Origin: Bdellovibrionales bacterium
GTDB taxonomy: Bacteria > Bdellovibrionota > Bdellovibrionia > Bdellovibrionales > UBA1609
Assembly: GCA_020628165.1 (NCBI GenBank)
Contig: JAHDFM010000003.1
Coordinates: 62,001 to 126,000 of the forward strand
DNA length: 64,000 nucleotides
Direction: 5' to 3'
The notes under the pieces are model-generated. The model saw nothing but the letters and a program-made list of their open reading frames with translations. It was not told the DNA's origin and made no database searches. Positions within the stretch are counted from its first letter, which is position 1. Each line of letters starts with the position of its first letter. The position numbers and the translations under genes were made by a program. Below, in pieces: positions 19,309 to 30,563 of the stretch.

Positions 19309-19452
19309 GTTTGCCTTAGATCTCTCGCTCCCTTCAGGATGATGGCTACAGTGCTCAATATGATTTTTTTTATTCCAAAAACACAGTTGTTGTACTAGTA
19401 GTGGCTGTCATTCTGAAGAGAGTGAAGGGTCCCATCGCAAACCAATGATTTA
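19309..19452. repeat. Imperfect palindromic intergenic element
   Basis: ggtttgccttagatctctcgctcccttcaggatgatggctac is an imperfect reverse complement of gtagtggctgtcattctgaagagagtgaagggtcccatcgcaaacc. Confidence 0.6.
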
Positions 19453-19564
19453 CGTAACTTCACTTATCACTAGTTCAATGTGTTTTATTGAGACGAAAGC
19501 TTATCTATTCGGACAAATTGTTCGATATTTAATATACTTGAAGAGTTAAGGGGAATTAAAAAAG

Positions 19565-21241
19565 TTGAATATGATGAGACTTGTATTTCAATTTTTGATG
19601 CTTATGTTATTGGTTTTGTTTTACCAAAACTGTGGTAATTTTGAAGCTAATATTTTACAACCTGCAGACTCATCTCTTGATTCAGGAACAAGTGCTAATG
19701 ATCAACTCCCGATTGGAACCAATAATCCTGTCGATAATCAAAATAGTGGCAATACTTTCAATTCAAAACTCATTTTAAATTGTGATGTCCCTAGTAACAT
19801 TGCAAAGACAGAGCTGTCTCGTATGACTCGCAAAGAGATCGCTTTGAGTTTGATAGATATTCTTGGGGTGCGCACATTTGATGATATGAACATGCTGCCT
19901 ACAGACTCTTACAACGACAAAGGCTTTGCCAACGAAAGTTCAATCCAGCTTTTGTTTGAAAGAGATGCCAGCAAGTACTTTGATTTTTTTGAAAAAGCGA
20001 TTGATACAGCTATTCAAGAAAAAAGTAGCAAAGTTTTTACTTGCGATATTAATAGCACAAGCTGTTTGCAAAAAATCATTGACGACATTTCTTATTTAGC
20101 GCATAGAGGGGCTTCAACGGTTGCAAATAAAATTAAAGAGAATCTCAGCCAGTACAGTACAGCTTCTGATAAATTAAAGTACAGTTTGATGAGTGTGTTT
20201 CTTGCGCCTGATTTTTTGTTTCACCAAAGCACTTTAGAAAATGTCACAAACAAGAACTTAACTCAGATGCAACTTGCCGACCGCTTGGCAAGTTTGTTGT
20301 GGTTTTCAAACCCTGACAAAGTGTTATTAGATGCTGCTAAAAATAATGAATTGTCTACAGACCAACAGCTGTTTGCTCAGATCGACCGTATGATAGCAGA
20401 TAGCAAGTTCGAACGATTTATTTACAACTTCATAGATCAGTGGTTGTCGGTGGAACAAGGGAAAGTTGTTTTAAGCAGCAATCCAAAAGCAAATGGTGAT
20501 GTGATCAAAGGTTTAGAGGATGAAACCAAAGCTCTTCTTCGTCATGTTATTGACGAAAACCTACCTATCAATCAGTTGATCACTGCAGATTATACTTTTT
20601 TAAATACTTTGACAGCAAACTATTACGGACAGTCTTCAGTGAGTTCTCAAGACTTACAAAAAGTTAGCATAGACAGCTCAAGGCGAGGAGTTTTTTCCCA
20701 TGCTTCAGTGATAGCGGGCATGAGTGGCCTCGGTGAAACCAACCCAACACACCGTGGGTATTGGTTTTTAAAGCGAGCTTTTTGCTTGCCCCCAGATCCC
20801 ATTCCAGGAAACTTGATGGCCGCAGTTGATAGCGTTAAGCTTGATAGCACTCTTCCTATGAAAGAACGCTTAGCTGTTCTTTCAGAAACAAAGCTTTGTG
20901 GTGACTGCCACGTACAAATGGATCCCATCGGCATTGCCTTTGAAAGCTTTGATGCCTTTGGCCAGTACCGCACTCACAATGGAGTGCATCCTGTCGATAC
21001 CAGCGGTCGCAACATCGCTGGAGTCGAGTTCAATGACTTCCCTCAGTTGGTGAGTCAGTTGCAACAAAGTGATCTCTATAATTTTGAGAGTTGTTTTTCT
21101 CATCATATGATTTCTCTGGCGAGAGCTAAAATTTCTGACAAAAACTTATTATGTGAAACAAATAAATTGGTCACCCAGAAAAATATGACCTTTAAAGAGA
21201 TCATTAAAAACATAGTGTCGAGCGAGTATTTTAAAAAGTAG
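19565..21241 (+). CDS. DUF1592/DUF1588-like lipoprotein with a CxxCH motif
   Basis: Signal plus FYQNCGNF; TELSRMTRKEIALSLIDILG; RRGVFSHASVIAGMSGLGETNPTHRGYWFLKRAFCLPP; CGDCHVQMDPIGIAFESFDAFGQYR. Confidence 0.8.
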   Translation: MNMMRLVFQFLMLMLLVLFYQNCGNFEANILQPADSSLDSGTSANDQLPIGTNNPVDNQNSGNTFNSKLILNCDVPSNIAKTELSRMTRKEIALSLIDILGVRTFDDMNMLPTDSYNDKGFANESSIQLLFERDASKYFDFFEKAIDTAIQEKSSKVFTCDINSTSCLQKIIDDISYLAHRGASTVANKIKENLSQYSTASDKLKYSLMSVFLAPDFLFHQSTLENVTNKNLTQMQLADRLASLLWFSNPDKVLLDAAKNNELSTDQQLFAQIDRMIADSKFERFIYNFIDQWLSVEQGKVVLSSNPKANGDVIKGLEDETKALLRHVIDENLPINQLITADYTFLNTLTANYYGQSSVSSQDLQKVSIDSSRRGVFSHASVIAGMSGLGETNPTHRGYWFLKRAFCLPPDPIPGNLMAAVDSVKLDSTLPMKERLAVLSETKLCGDCHVQMDPIGIAFESFDAFGQYRTHNGVHPVDTSGRNIAGVEFNDFPQLVSQLQQSDLYNFESCFSHHMISLARAKISDKNLLCETNKLVTQKNMTFKEIIKNIVSSEYFKK

Positions 21242-21248
21242 GAACAGC

Positions 21249-22637
21249 ATGAATAAAAAATGGCATATAAATCGACGAACATTTCTAAAAGGGCTTGGGG
21301 CCACGGTGGCCTTACCGACTCTTGATATCATGATCCTCAATGAAAAGGCCTATGCCAATACGAACACTCCACATTTCTTTTTTGATTTTGTACCCAATGG
21401 GTATTTTGCAGAAGAAGAAACTAATTATATACCACGGCATATGATTCCGGTAGTGGAACGCTTAGGAGATCAAGGTGGGTATGTTGCAAGTCTCTCGAAT
21501 CCATTCCGACACAAACCTTTGGCTTACCCACATATGGAGAATTTTTTATCATTCATGAGAGCCCAGCCTTTCAGGCATACTGACGTCATGAATAACTTGC
21601 CAGCTCCAGGCAATCAAAACTTTACCAAAACATTTGATCAGTACTTGGTGGATGCTAACAGTGGTATGGCGAATGCTCGCATCAGAACTTTAAGTGTCAT
21701 CTTAGGTTATAATACCAACAGAGGCTTTAGCTTTAGAACCCTTTCTTGGCGCGGTCCTGGTAAACCAATTGCTCATTATTACAACCCAAGAGAAGTTTAT
21801 AATCAGCTGTTCAGTTTAAAGCCAAACACAGTCGTTGTTAACTCGAATAATAGAAATAAGAATCTTAAAAGTGTTTTGGATGTGGTAAAGGAAAGTATTA
21901 ATAACCTCAATAAAAAAGCTAGTGCCAAAGACAAAATTAAATTAGATCAGTACTACACAGGCATTCGCGAGATTGAAAGGGGCCTAAGCAGTCTTGACGA
22001 TGCAACAAAAGAGTTCAACTGTGAACTTAGCTCAAATCTCAATAAAGACTTTAAAGAACAAAACTACCAACACCAAACCTTTAAGCAAAGACTAGATATC
22101 ATGCAAGAGTTACTGCTTATTGCCCATGAGTGTGAGGTCACTCACTGTAGCAATATCATGAGGGCTTATCCAGCAAGTACTATACAAAACAGTTGGGTCT
22201 CTGGATTTAAAGGGCCTAATAAAAGTTGGCATGGACTCTCCCATTACGACACCGTGAAAGATGCAAATGGCAAACCTTATCAAGGTAATGGGGCGAACAT
22301 TTCACATAATCGTCACGACTTTCAGTTAATTAACAAGTGGCACGCCAGTAACTTTGTTGATTTTGCCCTTAAAATGAAAGGCAGAGTGGACCCAGTTGGA
22401 AAAAGCTTGCTAGATAAAACCTTGTTGGTTCATGGTAGCTGCCAAGGGAAAGGTCCTGTGCATAAACCAGATGGTTTGTTCTATTTATTGGCAGGAAATG
22501 CCGGTGGTCGTATTAAACCCAATCAAAAACTAGAAAAAAAACAAACTTTAGCCAATTTATGGCTCACGGTCATGAAAAGGTATGGAGTGGACATCAGCAA
22601 ATTTGGAGATGCCACTCAAGTGATACCGAGCATTTAA
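21249..22637 (+). CDS. DUF1552-like protein with twin-arginine-like N-terminus
   Basis: INRRTFLKGLGATVALPTLDIM; C-terminal LLDKTLLVHGSCQGKGPVHKPDGLFYLLAGNAGGRIK; 7 bp after the DUF1592-like gene. Confidence 0.8.
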   Translation: MNKKWHINRRTFLKGLGATVALPTLDIMILNEKAYANTNTPHFFFDFVPNGYFAEEETNYIPRHMIPVVERLGDQGGYVASLSNPFRHKPLAYPHMENFLSFMRAQPFRHTDVMNNLPAPGNQNFTKTFDQYLVDANSGMANARIRTLSVILGYNTNRGFSFRTLSWRGPGKPIAHYYNPREVYNQLFSLKPNTVVVNSNNRNKNLKSVLDVVKESINNLNKKASAKDKIKLDQYYTGIREIERGLSSLDDATKEFNCELSSNLNKDFKEQNYQHQTFKQRLDIMQELLLIAHECEVTHCSNIMRAYPASTIQNSWVSGFKGPNKSWHGLSHYDTVKDANGKPYQGNGANISHNRHDFQLINKWHASNFVDFALKMKGRVDPVGKSLLDKTLLVHGSCQGKGPVHKPDGLFYLLAGNAGGRIKPNQKLEKKQTLANLWLTVMKRYGVDISKFGDATQVIPSI

Positions 22638-23012
22638 TCAGTTCAGTGAAAAACCTTCTATGTTGCAGTCCAAGTAAAAGTAAGCATCGTCAAAATCTTT
22701 TAACACCTCGATAGAGTTGTGGTCGTATATTTTTTCACAAGCAGTGATCGCTATTGATTTACCATTGTGAATGTCTTCAGTAGCATCTATAGGTAGATAA
22801 ATCATAGACCAATCGTAGTCGTAGTATTTAAGACCAACTTTATTGTTGGTTTTTGCGTCTGTTATAAAAACAACACATGCATCACCAACGGCAAAGGGAT
22901 CAAACTCAGCACAGACAACGTAGTCAATATGACCATGAATAGTCTCAGTACTATTATCTGCTAAAGCATTAAAAGAGAAAGTTATTAAGAGTAATGCTAG
23001 TAATGTTTTCAT
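22638..23012 (-). CDS. Small exported hypothetical protein
   Basis: Internal ATG start gives MKTLLALLLITFSFNALADN; 3' end abuts the convergent DUF1552-like gene. Confidence 0.55.
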   Translation of the reverse strand: MKTLLALLLITFSFNALADNSTETIHGHIDYVVCAEFDPFAVGDACVVFITDAKTNNKVGLKYYDYDWSMIYLPIDATEDIHNGKSIAITACEKIYDHNSIEVLKDFDDAYFYLDCNIEGFSLN

Positions 23013-23235
23013 TGAAGTCCCCCAATCGTTTTGTAAGTCACTGTGTTTTACAGCGTTCTGAGGGTGACTTGAAGTGTATAAAAAGTTAATTATCATTCAT
23101 AAGATGAATATTATTTAAGTTATTGATATCACTTGTCTATTGGATTGGTCGTTGCCGATTTTAGAAACTTGATATTGTTTTAACAAATGAAGCTCGCTAA
23201 AAAAAGTGATGCCTTAATAGTCATTTTCATAGTAC

Positions 23236-24261
23236 ATGCCTGTTATGGATTTAACGAGTTTGATGTATGATTACCCCGAGAGCTTAATTGCAACTCACAA
23301 ACAAGCCGAGTCACGTATCATGTACGTTGCTAAAGACAGCACTCCCATTGAGTTTAGTAAAGTTGATCTCTTCAATAGGTTTTCAAAAGGAGACTTGCTT
23401 GTGATCAATGACACCAAAGTTGAAAAAAGACGAGTGAAGTCACAAGAAGGCTTTGATGTTTTGTTTGTCGAACAAATGGATGCACTCACTTGGCAAGTAT
23501 TATTTCCGGCAAGTCGAATTAAAAACAAGCAAACTGTGCATTTGCCAAACTCTGTGACTTTTACGTTGCAAGAGCGCGGGTTACCTCAAACAGTTACTCT
23601 TAATAAACCATTGCCAGACAATTACTTCATGGAGTTTGGTGAGATGGCCTTACCTCCATACATTCAGAAAAAAAGACAAGTCGGCCAGCGCTTTAATGAT
23701 GAAACAAATTATCAAACGGCCTGGGCTGACAAGATGGGAAGTTGTGCTGCTCCGACGGCAAGTTTGCATTTTACTTCTGATGATTTGTTAAGTTTAGAAA
23801 AGCGGGGAGTACAAATTCAAAAAGTCACTTTGCATGTGGGCTTAGGTACATTCCTGCCAATCAAAGTTCAAAATTTACAAGATCACAAAATGCATTCAGA
23901 AAAAGTACTTATCAGTAACGAAAGTATAGATGCAATTAAAAAGGTGAAAGCAAAAGGTGCCAAGCTTTGGTCTTTGGGCACCACCACCACTCGCGTACTA
24001 GAATCCATCAATAAAGGTTATTTTAAAAAAACAAATTCAGGTTTTGAAGGTGAAACAGATCTATTTCTCTACCCAGGGAAAAAAATTGAAGTGGTTGATA
24101 ATTTACTGACTAACTTTCACCAACCGGGCTCAACTTTGATGGCTCTAGTTGCAAGCTTCAGCGATTTAAATCAGGTAAAACAAGCTTACAAGTGGGCCAT
24201 TGACAAACAGTTTAAACTGTTCAGCTACGGAGATTTGTCTGTTTGGGAAAAATCTTCATAA
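23236..24261 (+). CDS. queA: S-adenosylmethionine:tRNA ribosyltransferase-isomerase
   Basis: YDYPESLIATHKQ, HVGLGTFLPIK, LTNFHQPGSTLMALVASF. Confidence 0.93.
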   Translation: MPVMDLTSLMYDYPESLIATHKQAESRIMYVAKDSTPIEFSKVDLFNRFSKGDLLVINDTKVEKRRVKSQEGFDVLFVEQMDALTWQVLFPASRIKNKQTVHLPNSVTFTLQERGLPQTVTLNKPLPDNYFMEFGEMALPPYIQKKRQVGQRFNDETNYQTAWADKMGSCAAPTASLHFTSDDLLSLEKRGVQIQKVTLHVGLGTFLPIKVQNLQDHKMHSEKVLISNESIDAIKKVKAKGAKLWSLGTTTTRVLESINKGYFKKTNSGFEGETDLFLYPGKKIEVVDNLLTNFHQPGSTLMALVASFSDLNQVKQAYKWAIDKQFKLFSYGDLSVWEKSS

Positions 24262-24325
24262 ACTTGTAATTGAATCTAATTTTATATTTTATTGGTTTTT
24301 TTTACGGTCTTTTAAAGGTAAATAA

Positions 24326-25465
<1,140 letters not shown>

Positions 25466-25658
25466 ATAAATGAATCAAACTCATTTAGAGCTATATTTAT
25501 TGATGGCTTTGTAAAAGGGTTTATATCAATCCTAAATAACAGGCACTTAACGCGGCAAGCAAATTGCTTTCTGTTTCTGAAACTAAGTCTTTAAAATTAT
25601 TATTGCTTTTTTAATGAAACCTTATACAAAAGAGGTTTAATTTAAGAGGAGATAATTT

Positions 25659-25991
25659 ATGTTTATTTTAGATGCAGTTGCTCAGGCAGCCGCGGGTGCG
25701 CCTAAACCATCCATGCTTGAACAGTTTATGCCGTTCATATTTATTTTTGTTATCTTTTACTTCTTTTTAATTCGTCCACAACAAAGGAAAGCCAAAACGC
25801 ACCAAGACTTTGTGACCAATTTAAAAAGGGGTGATTCCGTTTTGACAACAGGTGGAATATTGGGAACCATAGAAGGTCTAACTGAACAATTTGTAACATT
25901 GCAAGTATCTACCGGAGTGAAATTGCGCGTGCTGAGAGCACAAATTGCATCTCCGATGGAGAACAACAAAGAAGACACAAAGAAAAAGTAA
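25659..25991 (+). CDS. yajC: Preprotein translocase subunit YajC
   Basis: FIFIFVIFYFFLIRPQQRKAKTHQDFVTNLKRGDSVLTTGGILGTI. Confidence 0.95.
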   Translation: MFILDAVAQAAAGAPKPSMLEQFMPFIFIFVIFYFFLIRPQQRKAKTHQDFVTNLKRGDSVLTTGGILGTIEGLTEQFVTLQVSTGVKLRVLRAQIASPMENNKEDTKKK

Positions 25992-26004
25992 AGGGGTTCG
26001 TACT

Positions 26005-27777
26005 GTGAGTTTAAAAGCAAGATGGTTTACGATTGCCGTTGTGTTGATCGGTGCTTTCATTAGCATCTATCCCAACCTCGTAGATCTAGAAAAACAAGTT
26101 GAGAAAACATCCATTACAGATGCTGGCGAAAAGGTGACTGAAACAGTCATGGAAAAAAAGCACTGGTGGCCAACAACTAATAAGATTAACTACGGCCTTG
26201 ATATTCAAGGTGGGTTGCACTTGGTTCTTGGTGTTGACGTTGAAGAGGTCATCATCGAGAAAACTAAGAGGCTAGCTAGAAGTGTGACCACTGACCTAAG
26301 TGAAAAAGGTCATGGACATATCAATGTCTCAATAGACCCAGAAAATAAATTACTCATGAACTTCAACACATCAAAGCCTGATGATGAATCAAAAGTTGCA
26401 GGCTTCATCAATGAGTTTTACCCAGCTACATTGCAGGTCATTGACAATGTTCCTGGCAAAACAGTGGTTCAGTACTATCAAACCAAAGCAGATGAGTATA
26501 AAAAGCAAGTGGTCGACCAAGCTATTGAAGTTATCCGTAACCGTATTGACCAAACGGGAACCAAAGAGCCAAGCATCACTGCACAAGGCTCTGAAAGAAT
26601 CCTAGTTCAGTTGCCTGGTTTTGATGATTCTACCAAAGCAAAAAACTTGATCAACAAAACAGCGAAACTGAACTTCCGAGTTATTTCTGACAAAGTTCAA
26701 GGGGAAGCCTTGTTCAATTTGATCAAAAAAGGGGAGCAAGAAGGTAACATCAAATTAAGTGTTAAGGATGATGAAGCCACTGGCCAGTACACTTACACTA
26801 AGTACATAAAACGATTGAACGAGCAGCTTGAAAAAGAACTTCCAAAAGACACTCGTCTTGTGTTTGAAAAACTGGACGGTGCTAAAAATATTTTAGCAGG
26901 TAAGCGTCCTTACCTCATTGAAACCAGCTCCAGCCTTACGGGTGACTTGCTAGAAGATGCCAACGTCGGTGCTGACCAATACGGTAAGCCAGAGGTGAAC
27001 TTCCGCTTTACGGTGGAAGGGCGTAGAAAGTTTGCTGACCTTTCAGAAAAAGCCATCGGTGGTCAACTTGCTATCGTTCTCGATGATGTTGTTAAATCAG
27101 CTCCATCAGTGAGCGAAAGAATTGACAGTGACTCCGCTCGAATCACCCTCGGTGGTGGCGGCAACTACGAAGACACTTACGATGAGGCACAGCTCATTAC
27201 TATGGCTTTAAGAGCTGGTGCTTTGCCAGCCGCTTTAGAGCAGCTCGAGGAAAGAACGGTGGGCTCATCTCTCGGTGAAGATTCTATTCGTAAAGGTAAA
27301 ATGGCTGGGATAGTTGGTTTGGTTCTAGTTCTTATCTTTATGGTGATCTACTACCGCAAGCTCGGTGTGGTTGCATGTGTGTCTCTTGTGTTCAACATTC
27401 TTTTAATTCTTGCTATCTTGACCATGTTAGGGGCAACGCTCACACTTCCTGGTGTTGCTGGTATCATCTTAACAATTGGTATGGCGGTGGATGCTAACGT
27501 GATCATCTTTGAACGTATTAAAGAAGAGCTTAATAAAGGGTCGGGTCTTGCCTTGTCGGTAAAGAACGGTTTTGATTTTGCTCTTTCTGCAATTTTAGAC
27601 GCCAACATCACAACAGCGGCAGTGTGTGTGGTTCTTATGTACTTTGGTACTGGGCCAATTCGAGGATTTGCTGTGACGTTGCTCGCAGGGATTGTCACTT
27701 CCATGTTCACATCCATCTTTGTTTCCAGAACAATCATCGATTGGGCTATTGTAAAACGCGGACTTAAAAGTATTTAG
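26005..27777 (+). CDS. secD: Protein translocase subunit SecD
   Basis: YGLDIQGGLHLVLGVDV; RIDQTGTKEPSI; six-TM RND-type C-terminus (TIGMAVDANVIIFERIKEE). GTG start at 26005. Confidence 0.96.
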   Translation: MSLKARWFTIAVVLIGAFISIYPNLVDLEKQVEKTSITDAGEKVTETVMEKKHWWPTTNKINYGLDIQGGLHLVLGVDVEEVIIEKTKRLARSVTTDLSEKGHGHINVSIDPENKLLMNFNTSKPDDESKVAGFINEFYPATLQVIDNVPGKTVVQYYQTKADEYKKQVVDQAIEVIRNRIDQTGTKEPSITAQGSERILVQLPGFDDSTKAKNLINKTAKLNFRVISDKVQGEALFNLIKKGEQEGNIKLSVKDDEATGQYTYTKYIKRLNEQLEKELPKDTRLVFEKLDGAKNILAGKRPYLIETSSSLTGDLLEDANVGADQYGKPEVNFRFTVEGRRKFADLSEKAIGGQLAIVLDDVVKSAPSVSERIDSDSARITLGGGGNYEDTYDEAQLITMALRAGALPAALEQLEERTVGSSLGEDSIRKGKMAGIVGLVLVLIFMVIYYRKLGVVACVSLVFNILLILAILTMLGATLTLPGVAGIILTIGMAVDANVIIFERIKEELNKGSGLALSVKNGFDFALSAILDANITTAAVCVVLMYFGTGPIRGFAVTLLAGIVTSMFTSIFVSRTIIDWAIVKRGLKSI

Positions 27778-27789
27778 GAACTAATAATT

Positions 27790-28761
27790 ATGGCAAAAAA
27801 TAATACAACTCAAAATAGTAAAATGATTAAACCGTCAGGTCGCTTCAATTTTAACTTCATGGACTATGCAAAACCAGTCGGTCTTGTTGCTTCATTGGTA
27901 GTTATTGGTTTTCTAGCGATCATTTTTTCAAAAGGGTTTGAATACGGTATTGACTTCGCTGGTGGAATTGAAATGCAATTGCAATTTGATAAACCGGTAG
28001 AGGTTGCAAAAGTAAGGTCTTTCACGACGGATCTTGGGTACGCAGGAGCCACTGTTCAGTCTTTTGGTGACGAGAACGAGTTTTTGATTCGTTTAAAATC
28101 TGAGATCGGCAAAACTGAAAAAGAAACAAACACATTGATCAATCAAAAAGTGAGCAAAATCACTGAAGGGCTGCCAGGCTTCTTTGCAGGGCTCAAACCT
28201 GCAGTGAGGAGTGTGAGCAGTGTTGGACCACAGATTGGTGACGAGCTCAAGAAGAATGGCTTACTAGCAATTTTATACAGTTTACTTATGATTCTAGTGT
28301 ACGTTGGCTTGCGTTTTGATTACAAATACGCACCAGGTGCTGTGTTTTGCTTGTTTCACGATGCTGTGATCACTCTTGGTATTTACTCTTTGTTTGCTCG
28401 CGAGGTGAACGTGCAAACCATGGCTGCAATTCTCACCATCATTGGTTACTCATTGAACGACACCATTGTGACTTTTGATAGAATCAGAGAAAACAGCGAA
28501 AAATACAAAAGAGCAAACTTCAAAAACCTTATCAACGTGTCTATTAATGATGTGCTATCAAGAACGATGCTAACATCAGTCACAACTCTTTTAGCTGTGG
28601 CAGCGATGTACTTTCTTGCTGGTGGCGTGATCAGAGACTTTGCCTTCACTCTTGCTATTGGTGTGGTTGTCGGTACATTCTCGTCGATTTACATTGCATC
28701 ACCGCTGGTTTTATTTGCAGATCATATTCAAAATAAAAGAGACGAAGCCGCGAAGGCTTAA
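27790..28761 (+). CDS. secF: Protein translocase subunit SecF
   Basis: FEYGIDFAGGIEMQLQF; SVGPQIGDELKKNG; IIGYSLNDTIVTFDRIREN. Confidence 0.96.
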   Translation: MAKNNTTQNSKMIKPSGRFNFNFMDYAKPVGLVASLVVIGFLAIIFSKGFEYGIDFAGGIEMQLQFDKPVEVAKVRSFTTDLGYAGATVQSFGDENEFLIRLKSEIGKTEKETNTLINQKVSKITEGLPGFFAGLKPAVRSVSSVGPQIGDELKKNGLLAILYSLLMILVYVGLRFDYKYAPGAVFCLFHDAVITLGIYSLFAREVNVQTMAAILTIIGYSLNDTIVTFDRIRENSEKYKRANFKNLINVSINDVLSRTMLTSVTTLLAVAAMYFLAGGVIRDFAFTLAIGVVVGTFSSIYIASPLVLFADHIQNKRDEAAKA

Positions 28762-28766
28762 GCTTG

Positions 28767-28797
28767 AAAAAGCCACCATAGGGTGGCTTTTTTTTTG
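28767..28797 (+). terminator. Rho-independent terminator after secF
   Basis: aaaagccacc-ata-gggtggctttttttttt. Confidence 0.9.
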
Positions 28798-28901
28798 TAC
28801 GACATCAGATTATTAGTAGGGAGGGGCCCATTATTCAGCATCAGAGTGTTTGGCAGCAAAGAAACGAAAATCCGGCAAAAATCCCTAAGTCTCCTTACAA
28901 T

Positions 28902-30563
28902 ATGCCGCAATTGATTTGGCGATTGTTGATCTCTAAAGGCATCACAGAAAAAAGTGACATCGATGATTTGGTCAATCCAAGTCTCAATGATTTGTCTCAT
29001 CCTTATGTCATTGATGGTATGAAAGTCGCTTGTGAGCGTTTTTTTCAAGCTTTGCAACAAAAAGAAAAGATCTGCATTTATGGAGACTTTGATCTCGATG
29101 GCAGCTCAGGGGTGGCCTTGTTGTATCAAGGTCTCACTGGACTTGGTTTTGAAGATTTAGTTTTGTATCAACCGAAGCGTCTTTCAGAAGGTTATGGTTT
29201 TCATGCCAATGTGGTTGAAAAACTTAAAAAAGATGGAGTCAGTTTAATAATCACTGTGGATGTGGGGATTACTGCCGTAGAAGCCGTTGCAAAAGCCAAC
29301 TCCCTTGGCATTGATGTGGTGATCACAGATCATCACTTACCCAAAGAAGAATTCCCAGAAAGTCTTGCCATTCTTAACCCCAATAAAGGGAGTTGTCCTT
29401 CAGGTCTTGGTCATTTGTGTGGTTGCGGTGTGGGTTTTTATTTTATCATGGGTTTAAAGATTCTCTTGGAAGAGCAAGGAATAAAACATAGCTTAAATTT
29501 AAAGTCTTTGCTCGACCTTTTCACCATTGGAACTCTCACAGATATGGTGCCGTTGATCAAAGAAAATAGGTCACTTGTAAAATACGGCATGCGCGAGCTT
29601 AAAGAAACCAAGCACCCAGGCTTAAAGTACCTTTTGAAAGAGTTAAAATTATTAGAAAAGCCAAGTTTAACCAGCCAAGACATTGCCATACGTTTTGCTC
29701 CTAAGCTCAATGCTTTAAGTCGCCTTGAAAAAGGCATTTTGCCATTAGATGTATTTATCGAAGAAGAAGAGGCTAAAGCAAAGTCGTTGATTCAAGAAGT
29801 GATTGATAACAATGAAATGCGAGTTCGCTTACAGAAAGAAGCATGTGAAAGTGCAAAAGAGCTGTCGGTCAGTTTTAGTGATAAAAACTTTATCTGTATT
29901 GCCAGTGAAGATTATCACAAAGGAGTGGTCGGTCTTGTTGCGACAAGATTAACTGGTGACTTTAACAAGTGTTCTTTTGTGGGGTCGATCAAAGAGGGAG
30001 TTATCACGGGCAGTGCACGTGTGCCTAAGAACACTGATTTCAATTTGGTTGAGGCCTTAGAAAGTTGCAGCGACAGCTTGATGGAGTTTGGTGGTCATGC
30101 ACAAGCGGCTGGGTTTAAATTATCACAAGACAAATTGCCTGAGATGATTGAACAGCTGAATGAGCATTTTAGCGCTGAGCTTATAAAAGAAAAAGGCAGT
30201 GCTGCTAAAAAGCAATTTTACAACGTGAAGGCCAGTTTAACTGAGTTCAATGCCGATGTGTTAAAGTGGATGAATCGTTTGCAGCCTTTTGGAGTTGGGT
30301 TTGAAGAGCCCATTTTTCTTATTGATGATATCTATTTACAACAAGTTAAAGAAATGCGAGGTGGGCACTTGCGGTTGACGGTGGCCAGCTTAGTGCATAA
30401 AAAGGCCATGACTGCAGTGTGGTTCAGCCCTGAGGTCTCTTTTGATGAGGTCAGTGCTCAGATCAATCAGCCCATAAAAATGCTTGTTGAAGCTCAGGGC
30501 AATTACTTTGCTGGTCGTGAAACATTGCAGTTGCTAGTGAAGGAGTTTGCACTGAATGCCTAA
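28902..30563 (+). CDS. recJ: Single-stranded-DNA-specific exonuclease RecJ
   Basis: IYGDFDLDGSSGVALLYQGL (DHH motif I variant); DVVITDHHLPKEEFPESLAILNPNK; FGGHAQAAGFKL. Start may lie slightly upstream. Confidence 0.92.
   Translation: MPQLIWRLLISKGITEKSDIDDLVNPSLNDLSHPYVIDGMKVACERFFQALQQKEKICIYGDFDLDGSSGVALLYQGLTGLGFEDLVLYQPKRLSEGYGFHANVVEKLKKDGVSLIITVDVGITAVEAVAKANSLGIDVVITDHHLPKEEFPESLAILNPNKGSCPSGLGHLCGCGVGFYFIMGLKILLEEQGIKHSLNLKSLLDLFTIGTLTDMVPLIKENRSLVKYGMRELKETKHPGLKYLLKELKLLEKPSLTSQDIAIRFAPKLNALSRLEKGILPLDVFIEEEEAKAKSLIQEVIDNNEMRVRLQKEACESAKELSVSFSDKNFICIASEDYHKGVVGLVATRLTGDFNKCSFVGSIKEGVITGSARVPKNTDFNLVEALESCSDSLMEFGGHAQAAGFKLSQDKLPEMIEQLNEHFSAELIKEKGSAAKKQFYNVKASLTEFNADVLKWMNRLQPFGVGFEEPIFLIDDIYLQQVKEMRGGHLRLTVASLVHKKAMTAVWFSPEVSFDEVSAQINQPIKMLVEAQGNYFAGRETLQLLVKEFALNA

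Noticed and set aside
27351-27737. 128-aa minus-strand ORF in secD
   Set aside because: Antisense to the conserved secD coding frame.
28758-29060. 100-aa minus-strand ORF at the start of recJ
   Set aside because: Overlaps the secF terminator and the recJ N-terminus; no domain.
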